64,000 bases of DNA. Origin: Tremella fuciformis (lineage: Eukaryota; Basidiomycota; Tremellomycetes; Tremellales; Tremellaceae). Both the position numbers and the translations under genes were made by a program. Every line of letters starts with the position of its first letter. Within the stretch, counting starts at the first letter, position 1. Of this stretch, positions 21,889-32,650 are shown in pieces. The notes beneath the pieces are model-generated. The model worked only from the letters and a program-made list of their open reading frames with translations. It made no database searches and had not been told where the DNA came from. The stretch is taken from positions 4,278,001 through 4,342,000 of the forward strand of contig CP136490.1 of the NCBI GenBank assembly GCA_032768795.1. The letters are read 5' to 3'.

Positions 21889-23744
21889 ATGGCCGGTGGT
21901 GGTTTCATCGCGACCTCTGGTCACACCACCTATGAGGCGGTACCCAACAACACCAACCCGACGTGGTTCAAAGATCCATGTGAGGCGGCCCCCTCCCACT
22001 CGGACACGCATCGCCACCCGTTGCGAGCCCCTGTGGTAGGTGTAGCACGTACGAGAGCTGACACCTAGGTCTCCGTATCAACGTCATGCACTGTATCGGT
22101 CTTTGCGCCGCATCTTGGATGCAGGGCTACGACGGCTCGCTCTTCAACGGTGTACAGTCCATCCCGGCCTGGCTTGACTTCTTCGGCAATCCCGAGGGCA
22201 CCCGTCTTGGTCTCATGAACGCCACCATCTTCGCCCCCGCCATCATCGCTACCCCGCTCATCGAAATCGTCTGCTCTCGCTTCGGTCGTCGCCCGGCTCT
22301 CCGAATCGGTGCCCTCATCACCATTGCCGGTGCTGTGGTAAATGCCGCTTCGAAGAACTTTGGTATGTGGATCGCTGGCCGTGTTCTCTTGGGCTTTGGA
22401 ACCTCCTGTGCAACGGTCGCCGGACCCATTCTGCTCCAGGAGCTCGCCCACCCCCGATACCGCGCCAAGGTCAGTCCACAGCCGCCGCTGGAGAGCCAGA
22501 CTGACAGCGCAGATTGCCGGCATGTTCACCTCTTGCCAGTACACAGCCGGCATCCTGTCTTCGTGGATGTGCTTCGGAACCCTGCACCTGACGGGCAACA
22601 AGTCCTGGCGCATTCCCTGTTACTTCCAGATCCTCGGCCCCTCCTGCATCCTCCTCCTCACCGCCACCATTGCCGAGTCGCCCCGATGGCTCGTCAGCAA
22701 GGGCCGTCTCGACCAGGCCCGTACCATCCTCGCCAAGGCCCACGCCAACGGCGACGAGAACGACCCGCTTGTCAACCTCGAGTGCGAGGAGATCGAGGCT
22801 GCCATCAAGGAGGAGAGCGAGATGCCCAAGAAGGGATACTGGGACCTCTTCAACAACGGCCCCAACAGGCGCCGTATCGCCGTCGCTTGGACCGTCGCTG
22901 TCGGCACCAACTGGGTCGGAAACGGTGTCATTTCGTACTACCTCACCCCCGTCTTGAAGTCGCTCGGTATTACCAAGTCCATCCAGACCGAGTTGATCAA
23001 CTGCGGTCTTCAGATTTGGAATTTGATCCTCTCTACCGGCGCCGCCATCTGGTGTGAGCGCATTGGTCGCCGACCCCTCTGGCTCATCTCCACCGTCGGC
23101 ATGCTCTTCTCCATGAGCATCGTCATGGGCCTCAGCGCCGGCTTTGCCAACACTGGTACGCAGCACATCGGCACCGCGGTCATTCCCTTCCTCTTTGTGA
23201 GTGACTTCTGACGGGGCGCTGAGCAGCGGCTGACCATCTCAGATCTTCTTCGGCTTCTACGACATCGCCTGGACTCCCCTGACCTACTCGTACCCTATCG
23301 AGATCATGCCCTTCGAGATCCGTGCCAAGGCCGTCTCGGCATACATCATCGTACAGAACCTCGCCCTTTTCGCCAACAACATGGCCAACTCGGTCGCGCT
23401 CGCCAACATCGGTTGGAAGTAGTGAGTACTAGCCTTGTCGACCATCTCAAGCAAATGCTGATTGCCAGTTACGGCGTCTTCTTGGGCATTCTCATCCTTC
23501 TCATCATCATCATCTACTTCTACTTCCCTGGTACGTCAAACTGGGTCTTTGAATATGTGGCATCCGCTAACCGCTTTCAGAAACCAAGGGTCTAACCGTC
23601 GAGGAGATCGGCTTCATCTTCGAGACCGGCCGCAAGGGCGACCGCCGGCTCGCGGCCGACCAGCTTCGCTCCAAGGCCCACGCCCTCCACAAGGATGGCG
23701 GCAAGGACGGGGAGGTGCAGCATGTGGAAAACTCGCCCGTCTGA
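21889..23744 (+). CDS. MFS sugar transporter (hexose/lactose-permease type)
   Basis: Begins MAGGGFIATSGHTTYEAVP. Five introns restore one frame of about 530 residues; the junctions fall after KDP, RYRAK, FLF, GWK and FYFP. Sugar-porter signatures occur in order: GYDGSLFNGVQS in TM1, RFGRRPALRIG in loop 2-3, GRVLLGFGTSCATVAGPILL, ESPRWLVSKGRLDQAR before the central loop, ERIGRRPLW in loop 8-9, PIEIMPFEIRAKA and ETKGLTVEEIG at the C-terminus. It sits in the plasma membrane and probably carries a mono- or disaccharide by proton symport; the sugar cannot be told from sequence. Codons end overwhelmingly in C, more so than in neighbouring genes, which suggests high expression. Confidence 0.93.
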
Positions 23745-23876
23745 CCCCCTACAAACGGGTGGTTGCCTCTTCAGGCAACGATGTAGCTATCTATTTCGCG
23801 ATAGGAGGGTGTTGTGATACGATGAGAAAGTAGATGTAGTCAAAGATAAAAGAGCAAGATGCATTTCAGACACTGC

Positions 23877-24464
23877 TCAATTCTTTCGCCATTTCTGGGA
23901 GGAGGCGCTTGAGCCGCGCCCGGAGACAGCATTTATCCCTCTCGACGAGCTCGCCGTCCGGTCTGGCAACGTGTAGGTGGGAAAGGAGGGAGTTGCCACC
24001 GGCGCTTGGGCGTCGCTCAACGCGTATAACATGTCCTGGCAGCAGGTGAACAATTTTTGCAAAGGCGGCGCGTACCTAGGAGAGTTCAGGTATGCAGGAA
24101 GGGCGTCCACAACGGCCTGTATATCTGGCACGTGTTCGGCGGTCAGATCTACCATGGTCGTTCCATTTGGATTAGGTTCAACCAGGCCTGCCGGCTCGTC
24201 AGCGGGGGGCCCTGATAGTGATGATAGTGATGAGTACTAACTGAGAACCTTTGCTACAAGCTTCTTGGTGAATCTGGTGTGCTTGTCCTTACTTTCCTCT
24301 GCGATCCACTCCCTCAGGTCAGCTTCCAAGGTCTTCGCCGCTTCACTATTTCTGGGCTGCCAGCCGGCGGCGGCATACGAGCTCTCGAGAAGGAGCGCAC
24401 TGTTGTGGACGGACAGCCGTGTCTGGTGTTCCGACAGCCACTTCCATGTGGCTGCTCTGGACAT
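23877..24464 (-). CDS. Hypothetical small protein
   Basis: Minus strand. From ATG 24464 a frame of about 74 codons (MSRAATWKWLSEHQTRL, SYAAAGWQPRNSEAAKTLEA, FTKKLVAKV) can be spliced near 24185-24240 (GTTAGT..CGGCAG). It then joins LVEPNPNGTTMVDLTAEHV and continues toward 23877. The sequence reads like protein but I do not recognise it. The second part may contain another short intron near 24050-24090. A further minus-strand frame starting at 24870 (MVHERMVELRAAEESIATL) loosely recalls the start of Mediator subunit Med11. It could be a separate gene or the true 5' end. Confidence 0.35.
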
Positions 24465-25062
24465 GTTTTGTTGATTCGACTCTCAAGGTGACACTCGTGC
24501 TCTTGAGTGAAGAGGGCTTGTTCGACTGCGTCTGCGTCTGCGTATGCGCCACAGAAGCAGCGGCGCTGTCCAACAAGCCCCCATTCACCGTTTCTACTGA
24601 GTTGAGTCGTTTTCAGTCAGCGCGCAGAAGGGTGCAACCGTTTCTGTGCCACGAGCAAGCAGCGCCATCCGCCTTCGGTGCTCTTCAGAAGAGCGGCCGT
24701 GCCCCCTTTTGAACCGCAAGAACATCAAAGGTGCTGGAGAGCGCAGCCACTCGCCTTCTCAGTACGGTCGAGGTGAAAGAAGCAAACTGAGCGGCATGGG
24801 AGGCGGCCATGACAAGTGTGGCTATGCTCTCCTCTGCTGCCCTCAGTTCAACCATCCTTTCGTGTACCATAGGGTGCCCGTCTGCCGCGTCACAGCCGTC
24901 TACGCGTTTTGCATCAGAGAAGGCGCACTGCGAAGCGAAAGAGGTCAATGGAGGGGCGATACTTACAACGCAGACTCCGACTCCCCCCAGGACTGAATAT
25001 GGCTGGCGCACAATCGTTTGGCTTTTCACTGTCGTCAAGCTACTGACTCATTGACCCTTATC
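24465..25062. other. Unresolved region upstream of the 25063 gene
   Basis: Contains the minus-strand frame from 24870 described with the previous gene and the promoter of the next plus-strand gene. I could not build a convincing gene model. Confidence 0.25.
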
Positions 25063-26706
25063 ATGGCTGGATCCCAACAGCGGGACAGCACCTCAAGTCG
25101 CGGGAGCCATCGACCGCAACGATCTGAAGGACATGCAAGCCATGCCGGACTACCGGATCAAGAAGGCTACTTCTTTGACGCTTGGGTTGGTGCGCCTGCT
25201 TCGTCAAGCTCACAGCATTCGCATCATTGGCCGCCCGCCATCGATTTTCCCGAGCAGACTACGGGCTTGGCCGGCCCCTCAACGCTTGTGGGAGAGGCTC
25301 AGCCGCCGCCTTCGAGATCGCAAAGGTCAAGTAAGTCAAGATCCCACCGTCACTCCTCTCGGGGAGCTGAGGGGGTCCGGGCCGGCTCTCAACGCTCCGC
25401 AGGCGGCTCGCACAGGTCTCAACACCACCAAGCCACGTCCCAGCCGGCGGCTCCGAGTGCGCATCAGCCGGGTTCGGGACATCTCGCCGCAATCAACCCC
25501 GCACAGCTGCATATCGACTATGAGTCCGATGACAACGACACCGTCAGAGCGGCCGGACCGACAACCGGAGTAGGACCGGCCTCACAGAGGGGCAACGACT
25601 TTGACGAGGAGCCGGCACAAGTATGGTCTCTGCCTGGGGAGGGAAGATCCGTCCTCCACGAATGGCTTGAGCTGCAGACGGCCGGCGAAGTACCAGCCTA
25701 TCCCGAAGGTCTCCGCTCTCACGTTCCATCTGAGTTTGATGGTGTGTCGGCCTATCATTCGCCCGTGTCCAGTTCACGTGGCCAGCCAGCTTCGGATGGT
25801 TTCTTCCCCGAGAATATCCTCGAAGCCGGACCGACCGCAGGCACGCAATTGCCCAGTGACTTAGATGCCGAAATCCCTCCTGGCTATCACCCTCTCGAGG
25901 AGCCTTACAGCTATGAAGATATTCTTCGTGAAGAGGAAGCGCGTTTCTTGAAAGAGGAGGAGTTTAGGCGTATGCAGGCAAAAGACGCCGTCTACCGTCT
26001 GATGAACGACCCAGCCTTGCTGGAAACAGACGAAATCTGGCTCCTCCGGGATCAGAAATGGTCACCATCGGATCTCAGCCATCTCCAAGATGAGTCCTCC
26101 CGGACGCACTTGTGGTATAGGATGCGCCAATGGTACAGGTGTAATCAGAAACTGAACCGCGAGCTGCGAAAGTTGAATAGCGAAACGGAGAAATTGCAAT
26201 CTCTAAACGAGCGCACTCAGAAAGCAGCCTCGGATTGGATTATATGGAATGCGCACTATCACGGGAATTACCCCTCAGCAATAGAGGCTGTGCACAGAAT
26301 GACCGACAAGGATGGACCCTTGTCACCACAGGAGGGTCAGTTGCCAGGCGGTGGTGAACCGACTTGGGCCGTTCTTCCAACAATCGAGGAGGGGAACACT
26401 GCGCAGAGTCAGGCTCCGCTCTCGAATGAGGACAGTGCATACGCTTTCACGATAGTGGGCCATCTCCATCAAATGCATGCGAGAGCGTTGAGAAAGTTCA
26501 GGGATTGCCAATGTCATGTAGGTACCATGTCCGCGAGGACTTGGGAGGGGCTCGTAAAACAAGGAGAGATAAGAACAGAGCGAAATAGAAGGCTCAGCCA
26601 CAGTGAGGAGGAAGCAGAACCAGCTGGGTCTACGAGCGGCCAGGGGTCTCGTTCGGGACAAAGTCATCACAGCAAGTCCAAAGGCAAAGGGAAGGCCAAA
26701 CGCTAG
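25063..26706 (+). CDS. Hypothetical Ser/Gln-rich protein with charged helix
   Basis: Single open frame of 547 codons from ATG 25063 (MAGSQQRDSTSSRGSHRP); the frame itself opens earlier at 25018. The first ~170 residues are low complexity (Ser, Gln, His, Pro). A middle region contains acidic and helical stretches (EEPYSYEDILREEEARFLKE, NRELRKLNSETEKLQSLNER) likely to form coiled coil. The C-terminus is Ser/Gly-rich and ends KSKGKGKAKR, a possible nuclear localisation signal. No known domain or membrane segment is recognised. Confidence 0.65.
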   Translation: MAGSQQRDSTSSRGSHRPQRSEGHASHAGLPDQEGYFFDAWVGAPASSSSQHSHHWPPAIDFPEQTTGLAGPSTLVGEAQPPPSRSQRSSKSRSHRHSSRGAEGVRAGSQRSAGGSHRSQHHQATSQPAAPSAHQPGSGHLAAINPAQLHIDYESDDNDTVRAAGPTTGVGPASQRGNDFDEEPAQVWSLPGEGRSVLHEWLELQTAGEVPAYPEGLRSHVPSEFDGVSAYHSPVSSSRGQPASDGFFPENILEAGPTAGTQLPSDLDAEIPPGYHPLEEPYSYEDILREEEARFLKEEEFRRMQAKDAVYRLMNDPALLETDEIWLLRDQKWSPSDLSHLQDESSRTHLWYRMRQWYRCNQKLNRELRKLNSETEKLQSLNERTQKAASDWIIWNAHYHGNYPSAIEAVHRMTDKDGPLSPQEGQLPGGGEPTWAVLPTIEEGNTAQSQAPLSNEDSAYAFTIVGHLHQMHARALRKFRDCQCHVGTMSARTWEGLVKQGEIRTERNRRLSHSEEEAEPAGSTSGQGSRSGQSHHSKSKGKGKAKR

Positions 26707-26855
26707 CTCTCGCTGTCACGGGGTGGTCTGACATCATGAGGAGTGTTCGGCATTGGTTTCCGATGTAAAATCCCCTTCACACGAAGCCCGACCTCTGCAT
26801 CTTTCTTCCTGCGATACTACATAAGTAGCGACAAGGATTCCGGAACTCGCCGCCG
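26707..26855. other. Convergent gene ends
   Basis: Short gap between the plus-strand gene ending at 26706 and the minus-strand small gene. If the last intron of the latter is retained, its frame extends here to 26734. Confidence 0.4.
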
Positions 26856-27404
26856 TCACTGGATGCTGCATACTGGTTCCAGAGCTGCTGCCGCCGCAGA
26901 TCCTTTGGCTGGCTTCTTCTGCATCGTGATCTGTCATTAAGACTCCATTGGTGTTGATGGAAGTGACAAGGCTTACTGGAACCATTACCCCGCCGGGTAG
27001 TTTACTCCCTTGCGGCAGGTACATAGGAAAGTCGGCCACGCTGGACATAGGTAACACCGCTCCACCAGGGAGTGATGTCCCCGCTGGGAGGCTGATGCTC
27101 AGCCCTCTTTACCGCACAAGCATACCTGAACACTCACAAAACTCCTTCCGTTCTGTCGGATCAGTGTCTGCCCTCCAAGTACAGTCCGGACTTACATCGT
27201 GTGATACGCGTGATATTTGATTCCATATCCATCCGGGACTAAGGCATTCTGTATATCAGCAGTCTCCTAGCGAGTGCCGATTTTCTATAGGGCTTCGAGC
27301 CCACCTGATTGACAGACTCACCGGTATCTGGTCCTCGACGGTCACCGCGAACGGGTGGACGGGCCGACCCATCCCGATACCTGGAGGCAGGGCGGGCTTT
27401 GACA
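26856..27404 (-). CDS. Hypothetical ~113-aa protein with LPxG repeats
   Basis: Minus-strand gene rebuilt from five short exons. MSKPALPPGIGMGRPVHPFA is spliced to NALVPDGYGIKYHAYHT, then TEGVF, then LPAGTSLPGGAVLP..FPMYLPQGSKLPGGVMVP. A GTAAGC..TGACAG intron leads to ITMQKKPAKGSAAAAALEPV and a stop. All junctions keep frame and have normal donor and acceptor ends. Retaining the last intron instead would give a longer C-terminus ending at 26734. The repeated LPxGT/LPxG pattern is striking but I do not know the family. No signal peptide is seen. Confidence 0.5.
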
Positions 27405-27807
27405 TGTTGGCGTTATGGCTCCCTGGATCTCCCGATCGGCCTCGCGAAGGTGGGTGTGAAAGGCGCCAAAGCACCCTGGACTACCAAGTCGCTAGAGTTG
27501 TATAGACAGCGGGCTTATACTGTTGTCCGGGCGAGACAGAGGAGACGTCAGGAGGTGTCGGCTCAAAGGAGCCTCCTTGACTGCGCCACACTGCCACTGC
27601 CACAATGCCCCGCATTTCGAGCGGAGATGACCGCTGTGTGCCGGTCTAAGACTCTCAGACGCATTTCAGAGCGTCTAACACATTCTTGTATGTTCAGGTG
27701 GCCTGTGTTCGCTCGTCGATACTGTGTTCGCTCGTCAGCACGGGGTAAGCCAGTTTCACGAGGTGGCAACGTGTGGCGCTACACGCCGCTGGCCGTATTT
27801 ACCGCCC
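27405..27807. other. Divergent promoter region
   Basis: About 400 bp between the minus-strand LPxG gene and the plus-strand F-box gene. No gene or repeat is seen. Confidence 0.4.
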
Positions 27808-30605
27808 ATGGCAGACACCGATCGGGAGTACCCTGCGTCTACCCAATCCTCGCCTTCCTCGTCTCACCTCAAACGCGGCACTTCCTCTTCAGTTGCTTCT
27901 CAGCGCTTCTCCAAAGTTGTGCGCCGTTCCATAGAGCTCGACATGCAAGACAGCGCAGGCTGCAGTGGTGCGACAGCTTTGGCGACGGCAGACAGTGTAA
28001 CGGGCGGGGGTCCAGAAGAGCACACATATCCACCAAAGAAGCGAGACAAGGGCAAGGGCAGAGCCAAGGCTACATATGTTCCCGATCTCCCAGAGGAGGT
28101 ATGGCGCCGGATCTTCCAGATTCACTACAGCGATGTTGTCGATGGTGAGCTCTTTGTCATGCCCGTCGTAACGAGCCACCAGAACCCACAGGGCGGTCCT
28201 TTGGCTCTCAGGTCCTTGGGGGGCGGTGTATGTCAGCCGCGGCTGATCACGCAGAATGGCAGCATACCGACCGGCTTCGAATGGGTCTGACACCCCTTCT
28301 CATCGGCCCCGACCTCTATCGCGTGGCCCTCCCCATTCTGTATGTTCACCCGGTGGTCAGCTACGAAACGATCCCGGCCTTTGCGCGGGCGGTGAGCGAA
28401 CCCAGCCTGTACCTGAATGGGGATTTTCCGAAGTCCTACCTCGTCCGCCATCTGACCATTCGGCCTTCTCCTGTCGTTCCATCTGCCGTGTCGTCTCAAA
28501 AGACACCTGCAGTCTCACCTCCTCGTCAAGCGACATTGTACACCATTCATCTCCGGCTGAAGGACGCCCTATCGCCGTTCCGCGAGCTGCAGTCCTTCAC
28601 ACTGAAGGAAGCCATGATACTGCACCAGCCCGATGCCTCCGTCTTATTCGCCGCCTTGAGTGTTATCGCCCCAAAGAAGGCTCGATTGGAGTTCCGTATG
28701 TGGGACCTCAACGACTCGTCTATCGGGGAGGAATTGCTGTCCATGACAGGTGCAAGCTCCTATTTCACCCTCAATCGCTACGCGCGCCGGCGTCCAGACA
28801 CATCCGCAGTGGATCGGACTGCTCGCGCCACTCATGACACATTCCGGCAGCCGCTGTTGGAAGCCTGGAGGGATGCACTTCTCAAGGGCACCGAGTTTGA
28901 AGCGCCAACATGGTGGTTGGAGGGACCAGGAGATAACAACAACGGGAACGGAGCTGCCGGACAGCCCCCTGCACATGGGAACGCGGTGGCTGCGGGGCAT
29001 CTTCCACTTCCAATACCACCGCCGCCAACGAATCGGCCCTCCATGCCGCGCCATTCGAATACTGCCCCATCTGGGCGTGGAGGAACCCCCAGGGGAAACG
29101 TCGACGATAGATCCCAACGGTCCGCACACCGCGGGTCAGTTCACGATTGGCGGACACGAGGCATAGGGCGAAATGCGCATCGGCCCCCTGTCCCTCAACC
29201 GAATCCTGCGCCTGATATGTCTGCGACACGGACGGCTATCGAGCTGATGTCTGATGAAGATGACGGCTCTTCGCACGAGAGTATCCCTGATAGTCCGGTA
29301 CAAAGGCTATCCCAGAGTGCTCTCGATACGATGGCCATCTCCGGATCGGAGGAGCAGAACTCCAGAGAGAGCATTGCTGAAGCCGTTGCCAATCCGTCGG
29401 TCGCGCAGCGTAGTCAGGTCGGCAACTCTGCTCCCCAACGTCGAGCAGGGCGGGGATCCTCGCGCGGCAACTTTGTGCCAAGGACGCCGACTCATCGGTC
29501 TCGGGTCGATGAGTCTAGCACTGTACAAGACAGCCAGTCACCAGCTTCAGTTCCACCACCTCGGCCTCAGTCGCCGAGATCCGCCGCTGAGCATTCCAGA
29601 CTTCGGCGAAGAGTGTCCGAGGTCACATCGGCCATCGCCCGTCCCTTGGCTGCTATCAGTGCCGACAGCAGCGAGCGATCATCCCTGCCCGCCCACGATA
29701 CTGGCTTGACGTCGCACCCACTCGCCCACCGTGTCAGAGAGCAGCTTCATAATCTGCTCGAGCACTGGTTGCCGGGACTGCAGGCGCTCTCGATAGTAAC
29801 ACACGATCCGCTCTCCACGCTCATCATCCGATCCCCTCAACTCGACTTCTGGCCAAGCATTTCTGTTCCGCATATCAGGGTTCAGCTGCCTAGGGCGTGT
29901 CATGCGCTAGGGGTCTTCCAAGGGACTAAAGAGGCTGCTAGGGCTCGCCGTCGTCGCCGAGAGGCCGAGGATAATCAGGTCGTCAACCCGATCCAGCAAG
30001 CCTTAGCTCAAGTCCAAGCACTCGCCCTCCTTCACGGACAATCCCCACCTTCTACTCTCACTCCGGGCCAGATACAGGCCCTGACCCTCGCCCAGTATGA
30101 AGAAGAGCGATTGGTCGGTGGTGATGGCAACGGCGGCGGGTTGGTCAACGAGAATGTCAGACTGTTCGAGATCGAGGTGAACACGCGGCAGGAGATGGGT
30201 GATGATGTGTGGATACGGTGCGGCCATCAACTTCCCCCCCAAGTGTGCAGGATCTTGGCCGGGGCTCCAGAGCACGATTGGGCCAATGTGCGATGTGGTG
30301 GGTCTCAAGCTTGGAGCGCGAATTTTCTGCTGACGCTTTCAGACGATTCGACCCGGAATTCCCCCATCTATGCTCGGTCAGAGAGCTTGAATCAGTCTCG
30401 TTCGCGTTCTCCTGCCCCTCTCGGCTCACCGGCGTTCAGTCTAGTCTCGCTGGAATCTGACGACGACGGTGATGGCCTGAGCGCCACAGGGTCTCTTAGC
30501 GACAGTGCCGGGGCCACTTACGATGCCGAGGCCGCCGAAGCTCAGCTGCTCAGAACGGAAGCTCGGCGCAGAAAGGCCGAGCAGCTGGTCAAGTCCAAGC
30601 AGTAG
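27808..30605 (+). CDS. F-box domain protein, 916 residues
   Basis: join(27808..28144,28192..30605), total 917 codons including stop. Start MADTDREYPASTQSS is followed by a basic stretch (PPKKRDKGKGRAKATY) and an F-box core PDLPEEVWRRIFQIHYSDVV. The 47-nt intron joins DG to RSFGSQVLGG; an acceptor 9 nt earlier also keeps frame. Next comes LIGPDLYRVALPILYVHPVV and a leucine-rich-like region to about residue 330. A long Ser/Arg/Pro-rich disordered segment follows. A conserved-looking patch near the C-terminus contains IQQALAQVQALALLHG and GPGQ-type helices. F-box proteins recruit substrates to SCF ubiquitin ligases through Skp1; the substrate is unknown. Confidence 0.75.
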
Positions 30606-30875
30606 GCGTAGAGTGTCCTGTTTCATGCATGCTCGGTCTACCGGTTTGCACGATGTGTATGTGCCATTGCCGCATCGACCGCTTCTCTGACCCTCCTTTG
30701 ATCGTCTTCGACTACAAGTGGGGACCGTCACTAGCGCCCGACCTCCCTTTGTCGTCTGCGCCTCTCTCGCTCACTAGCATGTCTTCTCACACGCCAATCC
30801 TGACAGCAGCATGACCTCTTCCACCATCACCCTCGTCTTCGTCGGCCGCGCCTCCAGAGGTGGCCACGAACGAGC

Positions 30876-32484
30876 ATGACGACCACCTCACCGCTCTTGC
30901 GGGTCTTCCAGAACGTCCAAAGCCAGAAGCCATACTCGCACATGACACCTCAGCGCCTCGTGCCCCTCGGCCTCGCCATCGTCGTGCTCTTCCTCTTCCT
31001 CTTCTGGCCAAAGACACCCACCTCGCCGTACTTGCAGTGGACAGCGCTGAAACTGAGCAACAATGACCCGTTTGACCAGTGGTATGCCTCTTTGCCCGTG
31101 GGCGAGGCGGCGGCTGCCGGGGCGGAGATGTGGGGGCGGCACGAGCTGCAGGGCTGGGTGGCGAGCCCCGCCCTTGGCCTGGCAGATCTGGGGCAGGAGG
31201 CAGAGGACAGGTGGAAGTTGGATATCCTCCCCGGCGAAGAGGGCGTCGTCCAGTACGTCCGCCTCTTTCCTACCTATTTGCCTGACTATGCGCTGGTGGA
31301 GAGACTGATTCGCCTTGCAGGTATTTCGACAGACTGGTCCAATTCGCCAACGGCCTGCCATCCGCCATGCACGCAGCACTATTACAATCCCTCGAGTCGC
31401 ACCTGCCTCCGCGCCTGCGGAAGAACCCGCCCTACTTGCCGACGCGAAGACACGAGCAGCACGGACGTCCGGACCGCTCGCAGCCGCCGCAAATGGTGGC
31501 GTACAAGACGATCCACATGACCGACGCAACGCCGCTCGCGGCCGACTCGACCCGCAATATGGACCTGTGGCTGCGCATGAACGCCGCTGACGGGTGGCGT
31601 GTCGAGTTCTCCGACGATAGCGACAGCTATCGGTGGATGAAGGACCACTGGGCCGGAAGCGACGTCGAGTGGACGTGGGAATTCATGCACCGTCCTGTCT
31701 TGCGGGCAGATTTGTGGCGGTACCTCAAGATCCTGCACACTGGCGGAGTGTACACCGACATCGATGTGAGTCTCCCGTCTGCCACAGATGGATTAGAGGG
31801 GCTGACATGCTAGACCCAGCCGATCCGCCCGGTGGAACACTGGGGTCAGAACCACGTCGAATACCTCGACATCTCCCTCACGGACGGTCCTGATTGGATG
31901 GACCATCTTTCCAGCCACCCAGCGCTGATTGTAGGCTTCGAAAGCGACGTTCACCGGGACAAGAAATGGGGTCGGAGCATTCCGCGGGCTCTCGGCGTCG
32001 CCCAGTGGACCTTTGCCGCGGCGCCGAATCACCCAATCCTGCTCGACGCAGTCCGTCGTGTGGTCGAAGCCACGAAGATTGTCGAGGAGTGGGAAAAGTG
32101 GCGGATCGCCGAGACGGAGCGGCTCCAGCTTCTGCGCAAACCGGGGTGGAAAGACAAGGTCAGGGAGTTGAGCGGGATGCAGCGGGAAGACAAAGTCAGC
32201 GTCATGCAGTGGACGGGGCCAGGCATGTGGTCAGATAGCGTCATGGCGTGAGTATCTCCCGATCAGCAGCAGGCACAGGTGTTTGACCAAACAGGTATCT
32301 TCAGACAAGGTACAATGTCACTTGGCATCGCCTCAGAGGTCTCAATCACCCATTGCGAATAGGTGATGTCCTGGTGCTGCCCATCACGGCATTCCATCCG
32401 TCCGGATGGAAAGATTGGAAATCGGAAGGTCTCTATTCTCCCCAAGCTGCTGCCCATCATCTGCGTGGGTTGCGGGCGCACTGA
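30876..32484 (+). CDS. OCH1-like alpha-1,6-mannosyltransferase (GT32)
   Basis: Exons 30876..31252, 31321..31765, 31814..32247, 32295..32484; 1446 nt, 481 residues. A cytosolic tail is followed by the signal anchor LVPLGLAIVVLFLFLF, a type II Golgi topology. The GT32 domain shows YKTIHMTDATPLAADS, NMDLWLRMNAADGWRVEF, SDDSDSYRWM, then PVLRADLWRYLKILHTGGVY and the DxD motif TDID at the metal/GDP-mannose site. It continues with NHPLRIGDVLVLPITAFHPS near the C-terminus. The family adds alpha-1,6-mannose to N-glycans or to other surface glycans. The length and motifs are normal. Confidence 0.85.
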
Positions 32485-32650
32485 TACCTCGACAAAGCTG
32501 ACAGTCAGTGCGAGGGAGTTGGAGAGTCAAGGGTGGTCCAAAAGAGAACAACTAGGTTGTCCTGTGTCACCTGCATACATCAGTGCTCAATCGTTGCATA
32601 TAGACCGCAAACCTCACTGTATCTGCCGTTTCGCATGCCATGCATCGTGC

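Noticed and set aside
24685..24870. Med11-like Mediator subunit on the minus strand
   Set aside because: Only the first ~25 residues resemble Med11, and I could not find introns that extend the frame convincingly.
30888..31529. Long minus-strand open frame opposite the OCH1-like gene
   Set aside because: It is a shadow of the GC-rich plus-strand coding sequence and has no domain of its own.
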